This document shows positions 56,716-64,000 of a stretch of 64,000 nt of DNA, piece after piece; the stretch's first letter is position 1, and every line of letters starts with the position of its first letter. The position numbers and the translations under genes are program-made. Under the pieces are notes generated by a model. That model was not told where the DNA came from. It saw only the letters and a program-made list of their open reading frames with translations, and searched no databases. The DNA lies in assembly GCA_019636235.1 (NCBI GenBank), contig JAHBXW010000001.1:62001-126000 (forward strand), in the 5' to 3' direction. The stretch comes from Planctomyces sp. GTDB taxonomy: Bacteria; Planctomycetota; Planctomycetia; Planctomycetales; Planctomycetaceae.

Positions 56716-56743
56716 ATTCTGATGGGAGAAAACTGCTTGTCAA
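56716..56743 (-). promoter_or_regulatory. Sigma-70-type promoter for the small basic protein gene
   Basis: On the minus strand TTGACA (56743-56738, perfect consensus) is followed after 16 bases by CAGAAT (56721-56716, four of six). A start near 56709 gives a leader of about 27 bases to the ATG at 56682, which has AGGA upstream. Confidence 0.6.
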
Positions 56744-56946
56744 TGGGCGTGATTCGCAACTGTATCAGACGTCTGTACAGCACTGTTGCAGAATGACACG
56801 CCATGAGAAGCGGGGCCTCATACAACCGTTGCGAACGTCAACGACGCTGGTGAGTCAGCCGATGCGACGGGCCAGCACTGCCGCGCCGCGGCGATTCTTT
56901 CGTCGATGAATCGCAAATGCCGGAAAACATGAGCGACTGCAGCTGC

Positions 56947-59802
56947 TCATTCCGCTGCGTCGGCGTTCGCAGCGCGGCGCACATGCAACAGCACGGGACG
57001 CGTCGCATGCCCGCCTTCCACGTCCGTCTTGAGATGAAACAGACGCGATTGCTCCGGAACCCACTTGGCGGCCGTAATAAAAAATTCACGCTCCGACTGC
57101 GGCTCCAGGATCAGCAACCCATTGAGACCGATGTTGTCGACGTACAGACCATGCGGCAGATTGCGGCCTGATTCCGCATTGCCGAATGGGACCTGCCCGC
57201 CGTAATCGTGCCGGACCGCCCGGGCGTTCAACATGATGGTCTGCCCCGGCTCGATGACAAATTCCAGCAGCCCCTCGGGCGTTTCACCGACTGGCCGAGC
57301 GCCGCCCTCGCGCGCCTCAATTGCAATCTGCAGCTTCGGCCTGGAGCCCAGCTTGATCTCGCCCAGCGAATTGACCTCGTGAACAACCTCTCGGCCGTTG
57401 ATTTCAGCGGTCGCCGTCACTTTGCTGGCGCTGGCGTTCTCGGGCGTGGGCTCTGGAGCGTTCTCATCGGCCATCAACACGCCAAACGCGTCCAACTGGC
57501 CGGGCTGGATGATGACCGGAGTGGTCGCCGAAATGCCGGGAGGCAGCCCGTCAATGTCGACTCGGACGGGACCGTCGTAATCGTCTTTGCGGTGCACGAC
57601 GACGCGGAACTCGCGGGCGCTGCCCGCGGCGACGACAGGATTCGCGCCATGCAGCGTCACTGCGAAATCGGGACGACGCGGGCGAATCTGCAGCGAATAG
57701 GAATAGTTCTCCCCCTGGTGTCCGCGCACATCCGACACGCGCACCACGTATTCGCCGTCCTCCGGGGCCAGAAACGTCAACCGGGAATCCGCGCCGAGTT
57801 CCCGCCGCGCATCGTCGTCATTCTCATAATTCACCTCGAACACCGGCAGACCGTTGGGAATGAGCTCCGTTCCGGGAGGATGCGGTTCGACGATGTAACA
57901 GGGCTCTCCCAGGGCGTGCGCCAGGGGAGTCGTATCGAAGTAACCGTGCCGCGAACCCTCTCCCGGATACAGCATGAATCCGGAGTCCGGCCCCCGCGGA
58001 TACCGCCACAGCTTCACGACTTCGCCGTTGCAGTACAGGTATTGATTGAGCTCCATCTCCTCCCAGTTGAACAACCGGAAGTCGTCGGATTGAAACGCAT
58101 CCTTCCCGCGAAACGTGAACCAGGAGTCCTGCACCGCCTGCAGCAGGGCGCGCGGCACTGGCCGTCCGTCGGCCGTCAGCACTTCGAGATACGAATCCAG
58201 CGGCGAGCCGCTGCGCGACGCGTTGATCTCCAGAACCCACTCCTGACCCGCGCGGGCTTCGAAGCGGTAGGAGTCGACGTCGGGCCGGTCGACATCGCCG
58301 GAGTGAATCGTCCCCGTGGCGGTGGCTGGCAGCGTCAACGGATTCGCCCGGTTGACGTCGTCGTTGGGCTCCGTTTCGCTGATGGTCGTCATTTCTCCGT
58401 CGGGCGTTTCGGCGACGGCGACGTCCGCGCCTTCCGCCGCGCCGCGCGGCGCAGCATCGCCGATCTCGTACAGGCCGAACGTCCCGTCCATCCGCCCGAC
58501 CAGCAGCGATCGGCCGCCGTCAATGATCGCCAGAGCCGCGGCCGCCGCGGGTTGTTCCTCAAACAGTCGAATCTCAGTAAATGCCGTGGTTTCCCACAGT
58601 TTCAGCGTGCGGTCATCGGCCAGAGTCGCCAGCCGCTGGCCGTCGGGAGTCAGCGCCATCTGAACAATCGCGCCCTCGTGGGCGAATCGCGCATGGATCT
58701 GCGGATTAATGGTCTCCGAGGCCTTCGACAGAAAGCGCCATACGCGGATCCGGTTGTCCGCTCCCGATCCGAGAATCGACTGTCCGTCCGGCGTGAAGGC
58801 CACGCAGTACGCTTCCTTGAGCGGCTGCGGCAGCGTGTCCAGCCGCTGGCCGGTGGCCGTCAGCCAGATTTTGCAGGTGTCGTCGGCGCTGGCCGTGGCC
58901 AGGACGCTGCCATCCGGGCTGAAGGCGACGTCGTACACCGCGCCATTGTGTCCTTCCAGGGTGCGCAGCAAGACGCCCGTTTCGACGTCCCACAGCATCA
59001 CGTGGCGATCATAGCCGCAGGTTGCGAGGATGCGGCCATCGGGCGACAACTCGGCGTCGTACAGGGCGTCGCGGTGACCGACGAATTCGCGGGCCAGGGC
59101 GCCGTCCTCGACATTCCAGATCGTGGCCTGGCCCGCCAGTCCCGATACTCCGGAGGCCGCGACGAGTTGTGTCGAGTCTTGCGAGAAATGCAGCGCCTGC
59201 ACCTTTCCGGGCAGCCCTTTCAAAGACCGCACGGTGCGCCACTCTCCGAAATTCGGGCCCTCAATCGCTGCCGAGGGGCTGTCGGTCTTCGACAGAAGAT
59301 GCACGGTCTGGAACTCGCCGACCGCGATCCACTTTCCATCCGGCGATGCCGCGACGGAGTCCACCGGCAGCCTGGCAACGCGCGAAGGGACATCCGGGAC
59401 ATTGAGACGCATCCGGTCCGGCGCGGACCCGGAAGGCCCCGGCGCTCCGCCGTCGATCCAGACCCGCAGCAGCGCCAGCTCGTCCGCCGTCGGAGCGGCT
59501 TCTCCCTCGGGCGGCATTTTTGGTTCCGCCTCCCCCGTCAGGACGCGAATCAGCCGACTCGAGCCCGCGTCGCCGGGCAGGATCGCGGGACCGCGTTCGC
59601 CGCCGGCGGCCAGTTCGTCGAAACTGCTGACGGAGAGTTTCCCCTCGGCGTCATCGGTGTTGTGACAGCCGGCGCAGTAGCGGGTCAGCAACGGAGCGAT
59701 GCTGGTCTCGTAGTCCGGAACGGCGGCGGATTCCGCGCTGGCAGCGGACGCCGCGCACAACGACAGCAGGCACGCCAGACTTCGAACGCACAGTGAATTC
59801 AT
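56947..59802 (-). CDS. Secreted WD40 protein with N-terminal c-type cytochrome domain and C-terminal PPC-like domain
   Basis: The protein has 951 residues. A signal peptide (about 1-23, ending ASA) precedes a planctomycete-type cytochrome domain: the heme site CAGCH at 43-47 and a likely axial Met96 in PKMPPEG. WD40 blades fill about 145-455 (for example DGRILATCGYDRHVMLWD, in parts, and DGSVLATASADDTCKIW). After an acidic linker (SETEPNDD, about 475-485) a PPC-like beta domain and further Ig-like domains run to the C-terminus. It is probably a periplasmic or surface redox protein. The combination is characteristic of planctomycetes. The partner is unknown. Confidence 0.87.
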   Translation of the reverse strand: MNSLCVRSLACLLSLCAASAASAESAAVPDYETSIAPLLTRYCAGCHNTDDAEGKLSVSSFDELAAGGERGPAILPGDAGSSRLIRVLTGEAEPKMPPEGEAAPTADELALLRVWIDGGAPGPSGSAPDRMRLNVPDVPSRVARLPVDSVAASPDGKWIAVGEFQTVHLLSKTDSPSAAIEGPNFGEWRTVRSLKGLPGKVQALHFSQDSTQLVAASGVSGLAGQATIWNVEDGALAREFVGHRDALYDAELSPDGRILATCGYDRHVMLWDVETGVLLRTLEGHNGAVYDVAFSPDGSVLATASADDTCKIWLTATGQRLDTLPQPLKEAYCVAFTPDGQSILGSGADNRIRVWRFLSKASETINPQIHARFAHEGAIVQMALTPDGQRLATLADDRTLKLWETTAFTEIRLFEEQPAAAAALAIIDGGRSLLVGRMDGTFGLYEIGDAAPRGAAEGADVAVAETPDGEMTTISETEPNDDVNRANPLTLPATATGTIHSGDVDRPDVDSYRFEARAGQEWVLEINASRSGSPLDSYLEVLTADGRPVPRALLQAVQDSWFTFRGKDAFQSDDFRLFNWEEMELNQYLYCNGEVVKLWRYPRGPDSGFMLYPGEGSRHGYFDTTPLAHALGEPCYIVEPHPPGTELIPNGLPVFEVNYENDDDARRELGADSRLTFLAPEDGEYVVRVSDVRGHQGENYSYSLQIRPRRPDFAVTLHGANPVVAAGSAREFRVVVHRKDDYDGPVRVDIDGLPPGISATTPVIIQPGQLDAFGVLMADENAPEPTPENASASKVTATAEINGREVVHEVNSLGEIKLGSRPKLQIAIEAREGGARPVGETPEGLLEFVIEPGQTIMLNARAVRHDYGGQVPFGNAESGRNLPHGLYVDNIGLNGLLILEPQSEREFFITAAKWVPEQSRLFHLKTDVEGGHATRPVLLHVRRAANADAAE

Positions 59803-60037
59803 GGGCCGGATCGCCAGTCAGGGAGTCGCAGAACGCCCTGAGCGTAAACCGCGGCCGGGCGACGGTCGAGGCATCGAGACCCGCTGATGAGTCCGGCGCC
59901 GCGTTCCAGCCGCAGCGCGACCCCTGAGTCCGCGTCCGGCGGGCGGGTCCGATTCGCGCCGGTCCGTGCGAATCGGTATCTTCGCAGTTCGCTGCACCGC
60001 TGCCGGCGGCGCGCCCGTTCCTGCCATCCGCCCGAAC

Positions 60038-61942
60038 ATGATCCTGCTTGCCGCCCGGGAACTCGCCCGCCAGTTCGACGTCGAGCCGATCTTTCGGGAC
60101 GTCTCGTTCGAGGTCCGTCCCGGCGAGAAGATCGGTCTCGTCGGACCGAACGGCAGCGGCAAGACGACGCTGATGCACATACTGGCCGGACTGGATGACC
60201 CGGATCACGGGGCGGTCGAAAGGCATCCCGGAGCGCGAATCGGCATCCTCGAACAGGTGCAGGAGTTCCCGGCGGGCTGGACGCTGCGAGATGAAGCCCG
60301 CAGGGGGCTGTCGCATCTGTTCGAATTGCAGGACCAGGCGCATCGGCTGGCCGAACAGATCGCGGTCGCGGCCGATTCCCGGGAGCTGCAGCGCCTGCAA
60401 CAGCGATATGACGCGCTGCACAACGAATTGGAACGCCAGGACGCGTATCACATCGACCATCGGATCGATCAGGTGCTGGAGGGGTTGGGCTTCACGCGCG
60501 CCGTTTACGGGCGTCCGCTGTCGACATTCAGCGGCGGCCAGCAGAACCGCGCCGTGCTGGCCAGACTGCTGCTTTCCGAGCCGGACGTCTTGCTGCTCGA
60601 TGAGCCGACCAACCACCTGGACATCGAAACGACCGAGTGGCTGGAGGGTTGGCTGAACCGCAGCAGCCGGGCGATGGTGCTGGTCAGCCACGACCGCTAT
60701 TTCCTGGATCGAGTGACGGAGCGGACGCTGGAGATCACGCGGAGCGGCGTGCAGGACTATGTGGGAGGCTTCTCGCACTACTGGCGGCAGCGGCACGAGC
60801 GCATCGAGCTGATGCGGAAGACCTACGACAAGCAGCAGGAGTACATCGCGCGGACCGAGGAGTTCATTCGCCGCAACTTCGCGGGTCAGAAATCCTCGCA
60901 GGCGAAAGACCGGGAGAAGAAGCTGGAGCGGGTCGAGCTGGCGGCGCCGCCGCCGGACATCGAAGCGCCGCCGATGGCGTTTCCCGAACCTCGTCGAACG
61001 GGGGACTGGGTGTTCGACGCCGCAGGGATCTCACAGGGTTTCAGCGGCGAGCCGCTGTTCAGGGACCTTTCGCTGCAGGTGCTGCGGGGCGATCGGATCG
61101 GCATTTTCGGGCCGAACGGCGCCGGGAAGACGACGCTGATCCGGACGCTCACCGGCGAACTGGCGCCGCGCTCCGGAGCGGTGCGGATCGGGACGCACGT
61201 GCACACCGGCTATTTCGATCAGCAACTGACGAGCGTTGGCGCGAGCGAAACGGCGGTCGACGCCGTGCGCCCCCCCGGCAAGCCGCAGATGACGCCCGGG
61301 GAACTGCGCAGCCTGGTCGCGCGATTCGGAGTCCGCGGAGAACTCGCGCTGCAGACGGTCGGCAGCATGAGCGGCGGCGAGAAGACCAAAACGGCGCTCG
61401 CCCGGCTGGCTGCCATGGACGCCAATGTCCTGATCCTCGACGAGCCGACGAACCATCTCGATTTCTGGTCCTGCGAGGCGCTGGAGCGCGCGCTGCGGGA
61501 ATTCCCGGGCACGGTGCTGTTCGTCAGCCATGATCGCTACTTTCTGGACCAGGTGGCGACGCGCGTCATCGCGTTCGCTCCCGGACGATGCGACGTCTAC
61601 GACGGCAACTATTCGGCGTATCACTGGGCACAGGAGCAACGGGTTTCGGCGGCGGCGCCGCCAACTCCCGGGGCGCCGGGGCCCGAACTGGAGTCCGCGC
61701 CGCGGCGACGGGAAGAGCCCGCCCGGCGCAAGCGCAAGTTCCCCTATCGCAAAGTCGCCGATATCGAAGCTGACATCACCGCTGCGGAGATCCGTCTCGC
61801 GGAGCTGCAGCAGGACCTGGCCGATCCCGCGGTGTTGAGAGACGGAGATCGGGCGCGGACCGTCCACGAAGACTACGAGGAGACGGAGCAACGCCTCGCG
61901 CAGCTCATGGAGCACTGGGAAGAAGCGCTGGAGCTGAACTGA
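60038..61942 (+). CDS. ABC-F family ATPase
   Basis: The protein has 634 residues from the ATG at 60038. Two ABC domains are present without membrane helices: Walker A GPNGSGKT (36-43) and GPNGAGKT (358-365), signatures FSGGQQN (about 164-170) and MSGGEKT (444-450), and LDEPTNHLD in both halves (about 187-195 and 467-475). The inter-domain linker (about 269-300) holds the charged helix typical of ABC-F proteins. A C-terminal coiled coil (about 575-634) resembles Uup/EttA extensions. Such proteins act on the ribosome; some confer antibiotic resistance. The subfamily is not assigned. Confidence 0.93.
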   Translation: MILLAARELARQFDVEPIFRDVSFEVRPGEKIGLVGPNGSGKTTLMHILAGLDDPDHGAVERHPGARIGILEQVQEFPAGWTLRDEARRGLSHLFELQDQAHRLAEQIAVAADSRELQRLQQRYDALHNELERQDAYHIDHRIDQVLEGLGFTRAVYGRPLSTFSGGQQNRAVLARLLLSEPDVLLLDEPTNHLDIETTEWLEGWLNRSSRAMVLVSHDRYFLDRVTERTLEITRSGVQDYVGGFSHYWRQRHERIELMRKTYDKQQEYIARTEEFIRRNFAGQKSSQAKDREKKLERVELAAPPPDIEAPPMAFPEPRRTGDWVFDAAGISQGFSGEPLFRDLSLQVLRGDRIGIFGPNGAGKTTLIRTLTGELAPRSGAVRIGTHVHTGYFDQQLTSVGASETAVDAVRPPGKPQMTPGELRSLVARFGVRGELALQTVGSMSGGEKTKTALARLAAMDANVLILDEPTNHLDFWSCEALERALREFPGTVLFVSHDRYFLDQVATRVIAFAPGRCDVYDGNYSAYHWAQEQRVSAAAPPTPGAPGPELESAPRRREEPARRKRKFPYRKVADIEADITAAEIRLAELQQDLADPAVLRDGDRARTVHEDYEETEQRLAQLMEHWEEALELN

Positions 61943-61963
61943 CGACGCAGGCCACGCGGCGAG

Positions 61964-62599
61964 TCACCGCGCCTGGCGCTCGTTGCGGTAGATGGCCTGA
62001 ATCAGCTCATCAATGCTTTTGATCTTGGGATTCGCGCGGATCGCCTGCTCGATCTTCTCGCGTGCGTCAGCCGGGGAATGGCCCAGCGCGATCAGCGCGT
62101 CGTGGCAGTCGTTGAGCAGGTTGCGGTCGGCGTCGGCGTCCACGGCCGGCCCGGACCGTTCGACCATCAGCGCGAACCGCGTCATCTTGCGACGCAGTTT
62201 GGCGATGATCCGCTCCGCCATCGCGGGCCCGATGCCCGGCAGCGAGGCGAGCAACCGCAGGTCCTGCTCCTCGATGGCCAGGGCGACATCCCGAACGGGA
62301 CGGACCATCGCGTTCAGAGCTTTCTTCACGCCGACGCCATCCACGGAGCAGAAGACTTCGAAGAACTCGAGTTCCGCTTCCGTTTGAAAGCCGATCAGCC
62401 GGGGAACCATGCGGCCCCCCTTCTGCGGATTCCCTTCGATGTAGTCGAGCGTCCGCAGCGACACCGGCTGCTGGAGCAGCGACTGCAGATGCCGTCGCAC
62501 GAACTCGGGGACGAACACGTGGTATTCGAGCGCGCCCACTTCGATGTAGGCGTCGAGGCCGTCGAGCCGCACCAGCGTGCCGGTAATCCGGGAAATCAT
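61964..62599 (-). CDS. ruvA: Holliday junction branch migration protein RuvA
   Basis: The protein has 211 residues from the ATG at 62599. The N-terminal OB-fold begins [14 protein letters not shown]. Two helix-hairpin-helix motifs follow, [13 protein letters not shown] (about 87-98) and [16 protein letters not shown] (about 120-135), which contact the DNA backbone. The C-terminal domain (about 160-211) is the RuvB-binding helical part. The fold is complete, though the sequence is diverged from the gamma-proteobacterial form. ruvB and ruvC are not visible in the window. It converges with the ABC-F gene and lies 59 bases downstream of the D-aminoacylase. Confidence 0.93.
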   Translation of the reverse strand: MISRITGTLVRLDGLDAYIEVGALEYHVFVPEFVRRHLQSLLQQPVSLRTLDYIEGNPQKGGRMVPRLIGFQTEAELEFFEVFCSVDGVGVKKALNAMVRPVRDVALAIEEQDLRLLASLPGIGPAMAERIIAKLRRKMTRFALMVERSGPAVDADADRNLLNDCHDALIALGHSPADAREKIEQAIRANPKIKSIDELIQAIYRNERQAR

Positions 62600-62658
62600 C
62601 GGGCAATTCCAGCGAACAAAGACATCGGACGGGGGCAGACTGTATCGCCCCGCCAGCC

Positions 62659-64000
62659 TCATTCGCCACGCGCGCGATGCCGCAATGCGACTCCTGCCAG
62701 CGCTCCCGTCGGCTCTCCGCGATCGATGGCAATCACACCGTTGATCCAGCAGTAGCGAATTCCCCGGGAGTAGCGGGCCGGATCCTCGAACGTGGCGACG
62801 TCGATCAGTTCGTCGGGGTCGAAGACGACCACATCCGCCGCGAATCCCGGCCGCAGATAGCCCCGCGGCAGCAAACGCAGATCGGGTTCGGATCCCTGCG
62901 GCCCGTCGGGCGGAAGCTGGAATCGTTCGGCGTCCGAAAGTCCCAGGATGTCGGCGGGCAACCCCGTGCAACTGTGAATGGCGGCCTCCAGGCTGATCAC
63001 TCCCTCGCGGACGGCATAGTGGCCGATCTTCCGCGGGAACGTCCCATAGAGCCGCGGGTGGGGCCTGTCGGCTCCGGGAAGATCGGCGCGTCCATCCGAG
63101 GCGGTTGCCATCCAGGGTCGCTGCATGATGTCGCGGACCTCGTCTTCGTTCATGCTGAAATTGACGATCGCCGCGCCCCCCTGTTCGATGATCGTCCGCA
63201 CCACGTCGATGGTCGCACGCTGCTCGCGCTCGGCGATGTCCGCGAGGCTCAGTCCAATCCATTCGGGACGCGGCGCAAAGCGGGCCAGCCGGACCGCGTG
63301 CCCATCGTCCTTCTGACGGATCTCCTCTTCAATTTCCGAGGCAATCGTGCGGCCGGTCTGGGGATCGTCCCAGCGTTCCAGCAGCTTGCGGCTGCCCCCG
63401 GCCCGCGCCCACGCCGGCACGACGGTGGCCTCCAACGAGGTGCTGGAAGCAATATACGGGTACTGATCGGCCGTGACCCTCAGCCCCCGGGCGCGGCCCT
63501 GTTCCACCAGCGCCAGCGCCCGGCTGGCCAGCCCCCAGGCATCCCGGCCGCTGCATTTGAAATGGGAGATGTGCGCGGCAGCATTCGCGGAACGGGCGAT
63601 CGTCAGCACTTCCTCCACCGACGCGAGCAGTTCGACCCCCTCGCCGCGAATATGGCTGACGTACAGCCCGCCGCGTCGCGCGGAGACCGCTGCCAGCGCC
63701 GTCAGCTCGGCGGTCGTCGCGTAGCTGCTGGGGACATAAATCAGCCCGGTGGAGATGCCCCAAGCGCCCTGCTGCATCCCCAGGTCGATCAGCCGCTGCA
63801 TCTCCTGCAGCTCTTCGGGCCGCGCTTTGCGGTCGTCCAACCCCACCACGAGTTCGCGAAGCGCTCCCTGCGGCAGCAAGTGCCCCACATTCGTCCCCGC
63901 GCCATGCAGATCGACCTTCGCCAGATAAGCGCCGACGTTGACCGGCCCGGCGCCGCAGTTGCCGGTGATGATCGTCGTGCATCCCTGGCGGAGGTAGTTC
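62659..64000 (-). CDS. D-aminoacylase/N-acyl-D-amino-acid deacylase, C-terminal part (cut by window edge)
   Basis: The frame is open through base 63999, so the N-terminus lies outside the window; the GTG near 63888 is an internal valine codon, not a start. The visible sequence begins [16 protein letters not shown], the family signature of D-aminoacylases. Later motifs are [18 protein letters not shown] and ISHFKCSG (His and Lys of the metal site), and a MATASDG segment with the conserved catalytic Asp. The C-terminal [11 protein letters not shown] is the beta-sandwich part of amidohydrolases. It deacylates N-acyl-D-amino acids with zinc, or acts as a dihydroorotase-like hydrolase. ruvA follows on the same strand. 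Confidence 0.9.
   Translation of the reverse strand, partial: NYLRQGCTTIITGNCGAGPVNVGAYLAKVDLHGAGTNVGHLLPQGALRELVVGLDDRKARPEELQEMQRLIDLGMQQGAWGISTGLIYVPSSYATTAELTALAAVSARRGGLYVSHIRGEGVELLASVEEVLTIARSANAAAHISHFKCSGRDAWGLASRALALVEQGRARGLRVTADQYPYIASSTSLEATVVPAWARAGGSRKLLERWDDPQTGRTIASEIEEEIRQKDDGHAVRLARFAPRPEWIGLSLADIAEREQRATIDVVRTIIEQGGAAIVNFSMNEDEVRDIMQRPWMATASDGRADLPGADRPHPRLYGTFPRKIGHYAVREGVISLEAAIHSCTGLPADILGLSDAERFQLPPDGPQGSEPDLRLLPRGYLRPGFAADVVVFDPDELIDVATFEDPARYSRGIRYCWINGVIAIDRGEPTGALAGVALRHRARGE

Noticed and set aside
57208-59796. 862-residue open frame opposite the WD40-cytochrome gene
   Set aside because: Arg/Gln/His-rich composition, no domains, and exact overlap with a well-supported gene; a shadow of high GC.

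Overview
The window is GC-rich bacterial chromosome from a planctomycete, probably of the Planctomycetaceae/Planctomycetales type. The gene families point there rather than any single marker. They include a BBP7-type outer-membrane barrel, a WD40 protein fused to a planctomycete-style c-type cytochrome domain, a DUF3472-like secreted protein, BatA-type VWA proteins, giant membrane-anchored coiled-coil proteins, glycine-rich secretin-like proteins and a very small basic protein family. I see no rRNA, tRNA, CRISPR array, insertion sequence, prophage or integration site. The high GC content produces many long antisense open frames, and I treat these as shadows.

Layout. Positions 1-4.7 kb (minus) hold a secretin-like N-domain protein followed by a GspE-type ATPase cut by the window edge. 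A secreted EF-hand protein (plus) and a DJ-1/PfpI protein (minus) lie at 5-6.8 kb. From 7 to 11.7 kb are a BatA-like VWA membrane protein and an RND/MMPL exporter. KDPG aldolase and a small conserved hypothetical follow on the minus strand. The 2104-residue membrane/coiled-coil protein fills 13.2-19.5 kb. The 19.5-29.5 kb stretch is mostly metabolic and housekeeping: GH16 glucanase, malate dehydrogenase, glycosylasparaginase, a duplicated-domain membrane protein, a DUF3472-like protein, a voltage-gated-type K+ channel, UDP-glucose dehydrogenase, an MBL-fold hydrolase, lumazine synthase and NusB.

From 29.7 to 36.1 kb a plus-strand run encodes a second MMPL exporter, a secreted LamG-like protein, a HpaI-type aldolase, a Rieske ferredoxin and an esterase/beta-propeller fusion. 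From 42.1 down to 36.1 kb a minus-strand operon encodes a smaller relative of the giant coiled-coil protein, a PLP decarboxylase (4-base overlap) and a GT-C-like membrane protein. From 42.4 to 50.4 kb there are an SRPBCC protein, a small membrane protein, an FHA-FHA-STAS-like protein, a GT4 glycosyltransferase, an HlyD-like adaptor, an FAD oxidoreductase related to halogenases, and a BBP7 barrel. The last part carries an amidase, Tpx peroxidase, a PQQ-type propeller protein overlapping TrpF, the small basic protein with its own promoter and terminator, the WD40-cytochrome protein, an ABC-F ATPase, RuvA, and the C-terminal part of a D-aminoacylase.

I did not find a convincing new defence or mobile system. 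The most unusual items are multidomain or duplicated proteins: the paired TM-Ig-coiled-coil proteins, the LTxxQ/secretin-N fusion, the FHA-FHA-STAS-like protein and the duplicated four-motif membrane protein. Family calls come from reading motifs and overall architecture; no database search was run.
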